From positions 1 to 23,505 of the forward strand of contig JBFWYV010000041.1 of NCBI GenBank assembly GCA_050186055.1: DNA of 23,505 bases. The letters are read 5' to 3'. The stretch is from CAMDPA01 sp050186055 (GTDB lineage: Bacteria; Pseudomonadota; Alphaproteobacteria; Rhizobiales; Hyphomicrobiaceae). Within the stretch, counting starts at the first letter, position 1; every line of letters begins with the position of its first letter. Both the position numbers and the translations under genes were made by a program. This document shows positions 8,152 through 15,264 of this stretch, in pieces. Under the pieces are notes generated by a model. That model had not been told where the DNA came from and made no database searches. It saw only the letters and a program-made list of their open reading frames with translations.

Positions 8152-9435
8152 ATGGCAAACGACGCCGCGCCCCCTTCCCCACGCCCAGTGCAGCAGGACA
8201 TGCGCGCGTATGCAGCCCTGCGCGTTCCGATGTCCCGCTCCTATCTGGGCTACTCGGCGCTGGCCATGATGGCCGACAGCATCGAGCACGTGATCAGCTA
8301 CTGGATGATCTTCACGAAGTTCCATTCGCCGGCGCTGGCGGGATTTGCCGTCGTCGCGCACTGGGTCCCGTTCCTGCTGTTCTCGATCTGGGCCGGATCG
8401 CTTGCCGACCGCTACGACCCGCGCCGTGTCATTCAGATCGGCATGGGGCTGTTCATGCTGGTCTCGCTGGGATGGGGTCTGCTGTTCCTGACGGACAGCA
8501 TCGCGTGGTGGCACGCCGTCGTGCTGCTCGTGATCCACGGCTTTGCCGGCGTGCTATGGTCACCGGCCGGCCAGCTCCTGCTGCATGACATCGTGGAAGA
8601 GCGCCAGCTTCAGAGCGCCATCCGCCTGCTCGCAACGTTCCGAACCCTCGGGTTTCTACTCGGTCCGGCCATCGGCGCCGCATTGCTGTGGCTGGCGGGA
8701 CCGTCGCTCGGCATTCTGATCAACGTGCTGATCTATGTGCCGCTGACGCTGTGGCTCATCAGATATCCGCGCAAGGTGCATACGCAGTCCGGACATTCGG
8801 CGCGGGTGGCGTCGAGCCTGTCGGACATGTTTCAGACCGTCCGGCAGATCCACGGCATTCCCGTCGTGTTCGCCATGACGGCACTGGCCGCACTGGCTGC
8901 GAGCTTCGTCGGCAACGCGCATGATCCGCAAATGCCGGAATTCGCGCGCGATCTGGGCTCGGGCGATCCGGGTCTGCTCTATGGACTGCTGCTCACGGCG
9001 AATGCATTCGGCGCGATCACCGCCGGCATCATCCTGGAATCACGCGGCCTGCTGAATGCCCATCCCCGCACCGCCTTCATCCTCGGGTTGGGCTGGAGCC
9101 TGGCGATCTTCGGCTTTGCCATTTCGCCGTACTATCCGCTATCGTTCGTACTGCTGGTATGCGCCGGGTTCCTCGACCTGTCGTTCAATTCGATGACGAG
9201 AACACTGGCGCAGCTCTATTCGCCGCCCGCGATCCGCGGCCGTGCGATCGGCTTGTTCAACGTGGGCTCGCTGGGCTGCCGCACATTCAGCGGCATTACG
9301 GTCGGCTTCGGCGGAGGCCTAGTCGGGATTCACTGGTCGCTGGCTGTGAGCGCGCTGGCGCTCATGCTGTCGATACTCCTGCTCTTCCGCTGGGCGGAAC
9401 AAGAGGGCGCGACGCAACTTCACGCTTCCTCCTAA
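8152..9435 (+). CDS. MFS transporter, EntS-like (MFS_3) exporter
   Basis: A 427-residue major-facilitator protein with about 10-12 hydrophobic segments. The signature between helices 2 and 3 (GSLADRYDPRRV) is the classical GxLaDRxxRR-type motif, and the overall pattern resembles the enterobactin exporter EntS/MFS_3 group. It is divergently transcribed from the UbiD decarboxylase across 170 bases, so the two may share a control region. No strong ribosome-binding site precedes the ATG at 8152; an ATG at 8200 is preceded by GCAGGAC and is an alternative start that removes a 16-residue Pro-rich tail. The stop codon (TAA 9433-9435) is fused to a palindromic repeat-like sequence. The substrate is unknown; a role in exporting an acid or siderophore-like compound is guesswork. 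Confidence 0.85.
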   Translation: MANDAAPPSPRPVQQDMRAYAALRVPMSRSYLGYSALAMMADSIEHVISYWMIFTKFHSPALAGFAVVAHWVPFLLFSIWAGSLADRYDPRRVIQIGMGLFMLVSLGWGLLFLTDSIAWWHAVVLLVIHGFAGVLWSPAGQLLLHDIVEERQLQSAIRLLATFRTLGFLLGPAIGAALLWLAGPSLGILINVLIYVPLTLWLIRYPRKVHTQSGHSARVASSLSDMFQTVRQIHGIPVVFAMTALAALAASFVGNAHDPQMPEFARDLGSGDPGLLYGLLLTANAFGAITAGIILESRGLLNAHPRTAFILGLGWSLAIFGFAISPYYPLSFVLLVCAGFLDLSFNSMTRTLAQLYSPPAIRGRAIGLFNVGSLGCRTFSGITVGFGGGLVGIHWSLAVSALALMLSILLLFRWAEQEGATQLHASS

Positions 9436-9461
9436 AGCGTCGCGGCCTCGCCTGGGCCGCG
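9433..9461. repeat. Truncated palindromic repeat / hairpin at the MFS stop codon
   Basis: TAAAGCGTC (9433-9441), including the MFS stop codon, is identical to the outer arm of the palindromic element at 21005. It runs into a 7-bp GC hairpin (9441-9447 with 9455-9461) whose loop region CGCCTGG matches the reverse complement of the centre of that element. It may be a shortened family member, and the hairpin may help end MFS transcription, though no T-run follows. Confidence 0.4.
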
Positions 9462-9536
9462 GAGGCGGCTGCCTACGACAACTATCCGCACCCGCAGCAC
9501 CCGTGGCGAGCCGCGTGGATGGCCGCCGTTCTCCGG
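9455..9536. repeat. Imperfect direct repeat, copy 1
   Basis: 82 bases that recur at 9610-9691 with a period of 155 bases and about 9 mismatches, six of them clustered in the middle. Both copies end in the same GATGGCCGCCGTTCTCCGG. The period is not a multiple of three, so the copies lie in different reading frames and are unlikely to encode a repeated peptide. Confidence 0.85.
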
Positions 9537-9609
9537 CGCGCCGTTGCACGTCGCACCGGCGCGGCGTGGGCGGAGGATGGCGATGCTGTTGCCTCCCCTC
9601 AGCCGTCAC

Positions 9610-9691
9610 GGCCGCGGCGGCGGCTGCCTACGACAACTGTCCGCACGCGCAGTGCTTGCTGCGAGCCGCGTGGATGGCCGCCGTTCTCCGG
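9610..9691. repeat. Imperfect direct repeat, copy 2
   Basis: Second copy of the 82-base unit. It ends 10 bases before the stop codon of the small minus-strand membrane protein gene, so this repeat pair fills the spacer between that gene and the MFS gene (9436-9701). No gene is supported in this spacer. Confidence 0.85.
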
Positions 9692-9701
9692 GACCACGTT
9701 G

Positions 9702-9947
9702 CTACTTCGGCATCGCCTTGGTGGCCGGGGCGTTGGGCGCTGCCGTGGTCGACACCGACATCGCTACGCCGCCATATCCGAAATACGTGATTGCGCCGAA
9801 GATCACTGCGAAGACGATCGAGGTGACCAAGGCATTGGCGAAACGATTGGAAAATGTCAGCGCGTTACCGATCCAGGACACGATGAAGACGACGATTGCG
9901 GCAACCACCACCGGCTCCGCCCAGCTATATGGCTCTGGAATGAACAT
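9702..9947 (-). CDS. Small two-helix membrane protein of unknown function
   Basis: 81 residues with two predicted transmembrane helices (about 11-30 and 38-58) joined by a short loop (FSNRFAN), and a Ser/Thr/Ala/Pro-rich C-terminal tail. The start is the ATG at 9947, preceded by a very strong GAGGAGGGA ribosome-binding site; the frame extends to a GTG at 9962 but that codon lies within the ribosome-binding site. It is a monocistronic gene. No family is recognised with confidence. The strong ribosome-binding site and clear topology argue that it is real. Confidence 0.75.
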   Translation of the reverse strand: MFIPEPYSWAEPVVVAAIVVFIVSWIGNALTFSNRFANALVTSIVFAVIFGAITYFGYGGVAMSVSTTAAPNAPATKAMPK

Positions 9948-10202
9948 GTCTTCCCTCCTCACTTCCTGCCAAAACAGATCCGTCCCAATGCCAGAACGTA
10001 TGTCGGGCCCGGATCATTCTCCTCCATGTCAAAATCAGGCAGCAATCGAGCGATCGCACGGGATCGCAGGCAAATCCGCCTGCTCTGCGATAGCCGCCCA
10101 ATATGACACTTTTTGAAGTCCGGGACAAAAACTGCGATGGCGGGGATGTGGTTCCTGCTCCCTGGCGCACACCCCGCCGGATGAACATCAGATAAAGCCT
10201 GA

Positions 10203-10224
10203 GTTCACAACGGGTTCAGTGCGG
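10203..10224 (+). promoter_or_regulatory. Tandem 11-base GTTCA repeats, possible response-regulator site
   Basis: GTTCACAACGG is followed directly by GTTCAGTGCGG (8 of 11 positions identical). Abutting 11-base direct repeats are the usual layout for OmpR/PhoB-family regulators such as ChvI. The site lies about 70 bases upstream of the small secreted protein gene. It could equally be chance. Confidence 0.3.
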
Positions 10225-10249
10225 CTGAGCGAATGTTGCTTCATCGATG

Positions 10250-10267
10250 ACCGATCGCGAGATCGGT
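10250..10267 (+). other. Leader hairpin with GCGA (GNRA) tetraloop
   Basis: ACCGATC (10250-10256) pairs perfectly with GATCGGT (10261-10267) around a GCGA loop, a stable GNRA tetraloop if transcribed. It lies 28 bases before the ATG at 10296 and upstream of the AAAAGGA ribosome-binding site. It could stabilise the mRNA or be an operator. Confidence 0.4.
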
Positions 10268-10295
10268 GTAGCTCAGATGAAAAGGACCTCGAATC

Positions 10296-10643
10296 ATGAC
10301 CAATCGTATTGCGTTGACACTTGGGCTCGTTCTGGCCGGCGCAACGGCCGTCGCCGCGACAGCCGCAAGCGCGGACATCTATCGCGGAAAGGGCGTCAAT
10401 GCGCGCCAGAGCAATCAGCATGCCCGCATCAATGCCGGTATCCGCAATGGCTCGCTGACGCGCCTGGAAGCCGCGCGGCTACGCGCCGAACAACGACGAA
10501 TTGTGCGCTACGAGCGGCAGGCGAGAGCCGACGGTCACCTGTCGCGCGGCGAGCGGCTGACGCTGCAGCGCATGCAGATCCGGGCCAGCCAAAAAATCCA
10601 TCACCAGCGCCATGACTGGCAGAAGCGCCGGTGGTTCCGCTGA
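10296..10643 (+). CDS. Small secreted/periplasmic protein with two helical repeats
   Basis: 115 residues. A classical signal peptide (MTNR, hydrophobic 5-23, ASA cleavage site at 24-26) precedes a basic helical mature part of ~89 residues. The mature part shows two related units: 'I-N-GIRNGSLTRLEAARLRAEQ' (about 45-66) and 'ARADGHLSRGERLTLQRMQ' (about 76-94), each with the pattern G-x-L(T/S)-x-x-E-x-x-x-L. Proteins of this type are common hypothetical envelope proteins in Bradyrhizobium relatives. No enzymatic residues are evident. The ATG has AAAAGGA about 10 bases upstream, and a strong terminator-like hairpin lies after the gene. Confidence 0.8.
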   Translation: MTNRIALTLGLVLAGATAVAATAASADIYRGKGVNARQSNQHARINAGIRNGSLTRLEAARLRAEQRRIVRYERQARADGHLSRGERLTLQRMQIRASQKIHHQRHDWQKRRWFR

Positions 10644-10716
10644 CGGAAAACCAAGGAAAGCAACCAAGGATAAACCCGGCAGGCAAAGCATGCTCGCTCT
10701 GCTGTACCTGCTCAAC

Positions 10717-10738
10717 TGGCCGCCTCTCCAGGCGGCCA
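10717..10738. terminator. Bidirectional intrinsic-type terminator
   Basis: A perfect 9-bp GC-rich stem (10717-10725 with 10730-10738, loop CTCC) is followed by ATTCATTT. It is located 74 bases after the small secreted protein stop and 13 bases beyond the end of the convergent minus-strand glycosyltransferase gene, as expected for a shared terminator. Confidence 0.75.
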
Positions 10739-10751
10739 ATTCATTTGTGCG

Positions 10752-11570
10752 CTACTCCCGCCAATAGTCCTCGATCCACCGGGCGGGCCTGAACCGCCGC
10801 TGCGTCGGCCGCCAAAAGCTCCCCCTTCCCACGCGCTTTTTCACCTCGTGCCGGCCGAGTATCGCAGACTGCGGCGTGATCGAGCCGAAGAACACGAGGA
10901 TCTTGCCCCCTGCCGGCCTGGCAGGGCTGGAAAAGAAGCGCAGGACGCGATTGCGCGGAAGACAGGCCAGCGAAAACGGGACGCACCATTGCTCCGGCCA
11001 GAACGTGGCCTCATCGACGGCCTTGGTCAGGAAGTTCTGCTCCTTTCCGGCGTAGCGGGAGATGATGTCCTCCGGCGAGGTCGCATAGAAACGGTCGAGG
11101 ACGGCTTTCTCCATGCCGATGAAGTAGCGCACGACCGAGCTGTTGCCGTAGCCGAGATGCGGGTCCTTCCATTCCCTGATGATCAGGAACCGGCCGGGCA
11201 GCTCGAACAGATCATCGATGCCGCCGATGATGACGATGTCGAGATCGAGAAACAGGGTCATGCCGGACAGGCCGCCGAGGTTCTCCTGCATCAGACCGAG
11301 CTTCGGCCAATACTTGCCGATGCGCTCCGCATCGAATTTGACCTCGGGCAGCGGCTGACACTCGATCGCTGGATCGATGCCGCTACTGTCGTCGGTGAAG
11401 CAAACGAAGCGGATATGCCAGGTCGTATTGCGGCGGACCATGGCGTGTAGCCGGTTGACCCATTCGGGCCCGTAGCGCGTACCCCACTTCATGCACACGA
11501 CGTTGGCCGACCGTGCTCGCTGAGCCGCATCGAATGCGCCACGCCAGATCGATTCGTCTGATTCCGTCAT
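10752..11570 (-). CDS. Glycosyltransferase-like protein (nucleotide-diphospho-sugar transferase fold)
   Basis: 272 residues. The N-terminal half begins NVVCMKWGTRYG, which suits the first strand of a GT-A fold. FLDLDIVI at 107-114 supplies a D-x-D motif (D109, D111) for metal and nucleotide-sugar binding, and a hydrophobic strand VCFTDD (56-61) precedes it. The C-terminal half has a WPEQWCVPF segment and a very basic tail. The layout recalls GT8-like transferases acting on surface glycans, but the acceptor and sugar are unknown. The ATG at 11570 has AAAGG unusually close to it, so the start is slightly uncertain. It is monocistronic, divergent from the 327-residue hypothetical gene. Confidence 0.75.
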   Translation of the reverse strand: MTESDESIWRGAFDAAQRARSANVVCMKWGTRYGPEWVNRLHAMVRRNTTWHIRFVCFTDDSSGIDPAIECQPLPEVKFDAERIGKYWPKLGLMQENLGGLSGMTLFLDLDIVIIGGIDDLFELPGRFLIIREWKDPHLGYGNSSVVRYFIGMEKAVLDRFYATSPEDIISRYAGKEQNFLTKAVDEATFWPEQWCVPFSLACLPRNRVLRFFSSPARPAGGKILVFFGSITPQSAILGRHEVKKRVGRGSFWRPTQRRFRPARWIEDYWRE

Positions 11571-11794
11571 GCCTTTGTCATACTGCGGTTCCGATGATCA
11601 GTGCCGGGCGCTGTCGCGCGGTTGCGTGCGAACTGTGGAGAATAGCGACTGCGGGAGCAAGGGCAGTTCTCGCCGAGCCCTCCAGTGATGCAGGCAGGTT
11701 ACGGCCGTGGCTCGAGCTCGCTTCGTTAGCAACTTGTTTACCAACCTTTCCTAGCCTCCAAGGCAGCGCAGGAATTCCCCAAGGGTTCGTAGCA

Positions 11795-12778
11795 ATGAGC
11801 ACGCTCAGGATGATGGCGATCGACGAGATCTGCCAGCGCGGCAGCATTCGCGACGGCGATGTCGAGATGCTGAGGCAGGCGTTCTCACGCGAGCCGCACC
11901 TGACGGCAGGCGATGTCGATGCGCTGTTTCGCATCCATACCCTGGCGCGGGTGCAGGACCCCTCGTGGGCCGACTTCTTCATCGAAACGATGACCGATTA
12001 CGTCGTCCGCGAGTTGGAGCCATCGGGCTATATGACGGCCGCCCATGCGGGATGGCTGATCGCGCGGGTCTCGACAGCAGGACGGGTCCGCTCGCGCGTC
12101 GAACACGACATGCTGCTCAATGTCATCGACAAGGCGCGCTGGGTGCCGGAGACTCTGCTGGCCTTCGCGATCGCCCAGATCAGGGATGCGGTGACGTGCG
12201 GCGAGGGACCTCTTCGGTCCGACGGCATGCTGCAGGCGGGTATCATTACCGCAGGCGAGGTCGAGCAGCTTCGCGCCCTGCTCTATGCGTATGGCGCCGA
12301 CGGCCCGTGCGGCATTACGCAGATCGAAGCCGAGCTGATGCTGGATATCGATGCGGCGCTGCCGGCCGAGGCCTCCGAAGAGGACGGCATCGCGCTCGAT
12401 GCGTGGTCCGACCTCGTCATCAAGTCGATCGCGAATGCCGTGCTCGATGCGTCAGGCTATGCCTGCCCGAGCCGGGAGGAAGCGCTGTCCGAGCGCGAGC
12501 CGATGGGGGCGGTGGACCAGCGCGGCGTGCTCGGCTGCTATGTTCGTCAGGATGCGGAAGCGCGCGCGCTGGCACGCCTGGAGCGCCAGCGTATCGAGAT
12601 CATCACCGGCGAGCCGGTCGGCGATGCCGATGCCGATCGCCTGGCTGCGCGCTTGATGCCGGACGACGGCGCGTGTCCGCGGGCCGCGCCCGTGCCGATC
12701 CTGCTGCAGCAGGCGGGATTCAGTCTCCATCCGACGCTGCGTCCAACTGTTTTGGAAGCCGCCGCCACTGCAGCGTGA
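11795..12778 (+). CDS. Internally duplicated protein of unknown function
   Basis: 327 residues, soluble and acidic. Residues 16-71 and 149-216 are related: each starts G-(S/I)-I-x-x-G/A-(D/E)-VE-x-LR, continues with a second helix beginning with an acidic segment (GDVDALFRI or IEAELMLDI), and ends W-(A/S)-D-x-x-I-x-x-(M/I). This suggests two copies of a small all-helical module joined by a linker and followed by an Arg-rich stretch (about 253-268). No catalytic motif is visible. Homologues with similar helical repeats occur as conserved hypotheticals in Hyphomicrobiales, and a distant TerB-like resemblance is only a guess. The ATG at 11795 is chosen (AAGGG about 10 bases upstream); the open frame continues back to 11513 but overlaps the divergent gene. 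Confidence 0.75.
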   Translation: MSTLRMMAIDEICQRGSIRDGDVEMLRQAFSREPHLTAGDVDALFRIHTLARVQDPSWADFFIETMTDYVVRELEPSGYMTAAHAGWLIARVSTAGRVRSRVEHDMLLNVIDKARWVPETLLAFAIAQIRDAVTCGEGPLRSDGMLQAGIITAGEVEQLRALLYAYGADGPCGITQIEAELMLDIDAALPAEASEEDGIALDAWSDLVIKSIANAVLDASGYACPSREEALSEREPMGAVDQRGVLGCYVRQDAEARALARLERQRIEIITGEPVGDADADRLAARLMPDDGACPRAAPVPILLQQAGFSLHPTLRPTVLEAAATAA

Positions 12779-12856
12779 CGAACCTGACAGCGCGCGACTC
12801 GGACTGCCCCAAAAGTATCATAGCCAGTATGCAGGCTCCCGCCCCCACGCGAGAAC

Positions 12857-14431
12857 TCACCCGGCTTTACCCGCCGATGCAGCGGCCAACGCTTCCTTCA
12901 GCTTGAAGCGCATGATCTTGCCCGATCCAGTGCGCGGGATCTCGCGGACGATGTGTACGGTCTGCGGTACTTTGTAGGCTGACAGGTGCGTGCGGCAATG
13001 CGCGATCAGAGCCTGCGTCTCGATGCTCTCACCGGATCGCGGCACGACGCAAAGCACCGGCACTTCGCCGAGCTCCTGGTGCGGCATTCCGATGACGGCG
13101 CATTCGAGCACAGGGCCAAATTCGGTCACGACCTCCTCGATCTCGGCCGGCGCTATGTTCTGTCCGCCGCGGATGATCAGCTCCTTCAGCCGTCCGGTAA
13201 TGGTCAGGAAGCCGTTCTCGTCCGCCCGTGCGAGGTCGCCGGTGCGGTACCATCCGTCGCGCAACGCCGCCTCGGTCTCCTTCGGCTTGTTGTGATAGCC
13301 CGGCATGACGTTCGGCCCGCGCACGATGAGCTCGCCTTCCGCGCCGACCGCCACGTCCTTGTCCGTGACCGGATCGACGATACGGACGGCGAGCCCCGGC
13401 AGCGCCAGCCCGCACGAGCCGAGCACGCGGCCGCCGGTCGGCCAGTTCATCGTCACCATCGTCGACGTCTCGGTGATGCCGTAGCCGTCAAGCAACTGAA
13501 CGCCGAAGTGCGATTCGAACTCGCGGTTGAGCGGGGCCGGCATGATAGCGCCGGCCGAAATGCAAAGGCGCAACGGCCGAAGATCTCGAGCGCCCGCGTC
13601 GGATTCCCTAGCGCGTTGCAGGAGATAGTGGAACATCGTCGGCACGCCCGGCATCACCGTGTAGCGTCCCGACTTGAGCCGCTCCAGCGCCTCCGCGGTC
13701 GAGAACCGCTCCATGATGAACTCGCTCGCTCCCGTCGCGAGAATGCTCATGACACTGATATTGAGCGCATAGGAGTGAAACAGCGGCAGCGGAGAAAGCA
13801 CTCTGTCCTCGGCGGACAGTCCGCAAATGGGCGCCCAGCACGACGACGCCACCCATAGCATGCCGCGAACAGTGAGGATCACGCCCTTGGCACGACCCGT
13901 GGTTCCCGAGGTGTAGACGATGAACGCCGGCTCATCGAGCATCCGGGGATCACGCGGGGCAGTGCAGGGCTTGCGTGCCAGGAGGTCGGCAAGGCGGAGG
14001 CCGTGCGCCCTGCGTTCGCCGCGATCCATGTAGATGGCGACGCCGAGCGCCGGTGCCTGCCGGCGCAGGGCTTCGACGAGTTCGGCTTTCTCGTCCGTCG
14101 TGACGATGGCACGGCATCCGGCGTCCGCCAGCCGATAGGCGATCTCGCTTTCCGTCGAGTCGTAGCTGATCGGCACGCTGATGGCGCCGGCTCGCGTAAT
14201 CGCGAACGAGGTCTCCACCCAGGCCACCGAATTGGGCATCAGCATCGCCACGCTGTCGCCGGGTCCGATGCCGGTCTCGGCCAGGTGGCCGGCGAGGTTT
14301 CCCGTCCGCTGCCGGAGCTCGGCATATGTCACCGCCCCGGCGGCGTCCTCGTAGGCGACCTTGTTCCCGTGCGCCGCGGCCTGTCGTGCCAGCAGCTCCG
14401 GGATCGGTGCGATCAAGTCGGTCCGCAGCAT
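12857..14431 (-). CDS. AMP-forming acyl-CoA synthetase/ligase (ANL superfamily)
   Basis: 524 residues. Activates a carboxylic acid to its CoA thioester through an acyl-adenylate. All core motifs are present: the P-loop YTSGTTGRAKG at 173-183, DGYGITET at 315-322, the hinge region GRLKELIIRGGQNI at about 413-426, and the C-terminal catalytic lysine K505 in TGSGKIMR. The ATG at 14431 has GGGAG about 9 bases upstream. It is the last gene of the seven-gene minus-strand cluster, 80 bases after the SDR gene. In this context it probably supplies the CoA thioester used by the Mo hydroxylase and crotonase; the acid cannot be deduced from motifs alone. Confidence 0.93.
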   Translation of the reverse strand: MLRTDLIAPIPELLARQAAAHGNKVAYEDAAGAVTYAELRQRTGNLAGHLAETGIGPGDSVAMLMPNSVAWVETSFAITRAGAISVPISYDSTESEIAYRLADAGCRAIVTTDEKAELVEALRRQAPALGVAIYMDRGERRAHGLRLADLLARKPCTAPRDPRMLDEPAFIVYTSGTTGRAKGVILTVRGMLWVASSCWAPICGLSAEDRVLSPLPLFHSYALNISVMSILATGASEFIMERFSTAEALERLKSGRYTVMPGVPTMFHYLLQRARESDAGARDLRPLRLCISAGAIMPAPLNREFESHFGVQLLDGYGITETSTMVTMNWPTGGRVLGSCGLALPGLAVRIVDPVTDKDVAVGAEGELIVRGPNVMPGYHNKPKETEAALRDGWYRTGDLARADENGFLTITGRLKELIIRGGQNIAPAEIEEVVTEFGPVLECAVIGMPHQELGEVPVLCVVPRSGESIETQALIAHCRTHLSAYKVPQTVHIVREIPRTGSGKIMRFKLKEALAAASAGKAG

Positions 14432-14511
14432 GTTTGCGCTCCCGTCGTTTCCTCTTCATGCCGCCCCGGCGATATCCTTTGCGGCCGGTGGCGCGGCTTT
14501 GCTTCGTTGCG

Positions 14512-15264
14512 TCAGACCATGCTGAAGCCGCCGCTGACGCTGATCACCTGCCCCGTGATCCAGCTTCCCTGGTCGGATGCGAGGAGCGCCACCATCGGCG
14601 CCACGTCGCCGGGCTGGCCGAGCCGGCGCAGCGGATAGAAGCGGACAAGCTTCTCGCGGTTCGCCTCCACCCAATCGCGATCGTGCGCGGTCTCCACGAG
14701 GCCGAGCGAGACGGAATTGGCCGTTGTTCCGGAACGCCCCATCTCCTTCGCCAAGGACTTCATCAGGGCGATGACGCCGGCGCGCGCAGCCGCGGCGATC
14801 GCCAGGCCCGACTCGCCGACGCGCGAGGAATCACCCATCAGGCTGATGATGCGCCCATGCTTGCCGGCTTCGATCAGCGGTGCCGCGGCATGGCAGCAAT
14901 GAATTGTTCCGTACAGGCAGACATCCATCTGACGGCGCCATTCCTGCGGCGTCGTCTCGACGAACCGCTTGCGGATCACAAGGCCGGCGTTGTTGACCAG
15001 GATGTCGAGCCCACCGAATTCCCTGGCGACCGAGTCGACCATTCGCTTCACCTGATCGAGGTCGGAGATGTCGGCCTGGCGTGCGATCGCCCGGCCGCCG
15101 GCCGCCTTGATCTCGGCCACGACCGCATCGGCCGCCTCCGGCGAACTGTGGTAGTTCACCGCCACTGCTGCGCCCTCGGCCGCCAGGGTCAGGGCGATTT
15201 CGCGGCCGACATCGCGAGCGCCGCCGGTCACCAGTGCCGTCCGTCCGTCAAGTCCGAGTTTCAT
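14512..15264 (-). CDS. SDR-fold protein lacking the canonical catalytic tetrad
   Basis: 250 residues with the classical SDR Rossmann architecture: TGGARDVG at 13-20 (one Gly of the nucleotide loop replaced by Asp), the NNAG motif at 91-94, and a typical C-terminal SGG segment. The overall sequence resembles the BadH-like group of ring-hydroxyacyl-CoA dehydrogenases (GDSSRVGESG). However, the Asn-Ser-Tyr-Lys tetrad positions read C116, G144, A157 and R161, and the usual PG after the active site is LG. A conventional alcohol/ketone oxidoreductase mechanism is therefore unlikely. The ATG overlaps the Mo-subunit stop codon (ATGA), with GGAG 9 bases upstream, so it is translationally coupled. A binding, scaffold, isomerase or non-redox lyase role is possible. 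Confidence 0.88.
   Translation of the reverse strand: MKLGLDGRTALVTGGARDVGREIALTLAAEGAAVAVNYHSSPEAADAVVAEIKAAGGRAIARQADISDLDQVKRMVDSVAREFGGLDILVNNAGLVIRKRFVETTPQEWRRQMDVCLYGTIHCCHAAAPLIEAGKHGRIISLMGDSSRVGESGLAIAAAARAGVIALMKSLAKEMGRSGTTANSVSLGLVETAHDRDWVEANREKLVRFYPLRRLGQPGDVAPMVALLASDQGSWITGQVISVSGGFSMV

Larger units (their letters stand above)
9948..10295. other. Divergent intergenic region with candidate control elements
   Basis: 348 bases between the small membrane protein (minus) and the small secreted protein (plus). It has no supported gene. It contains a pair of 11-base direct repeats (10203-10224) and a GNRA-looped hairpin (10250-10267) in front of the plus-strand gene, and presumably both promoters. 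Confidence 0.55.

Noticed and set aside
9159..10106. 315-codon plus-strand frame from inside the MFS gene through the direct repeats
   Set aside because: It starts within a real gene in another frame and crosses repeats that shift frame between copies; no domain is visible.
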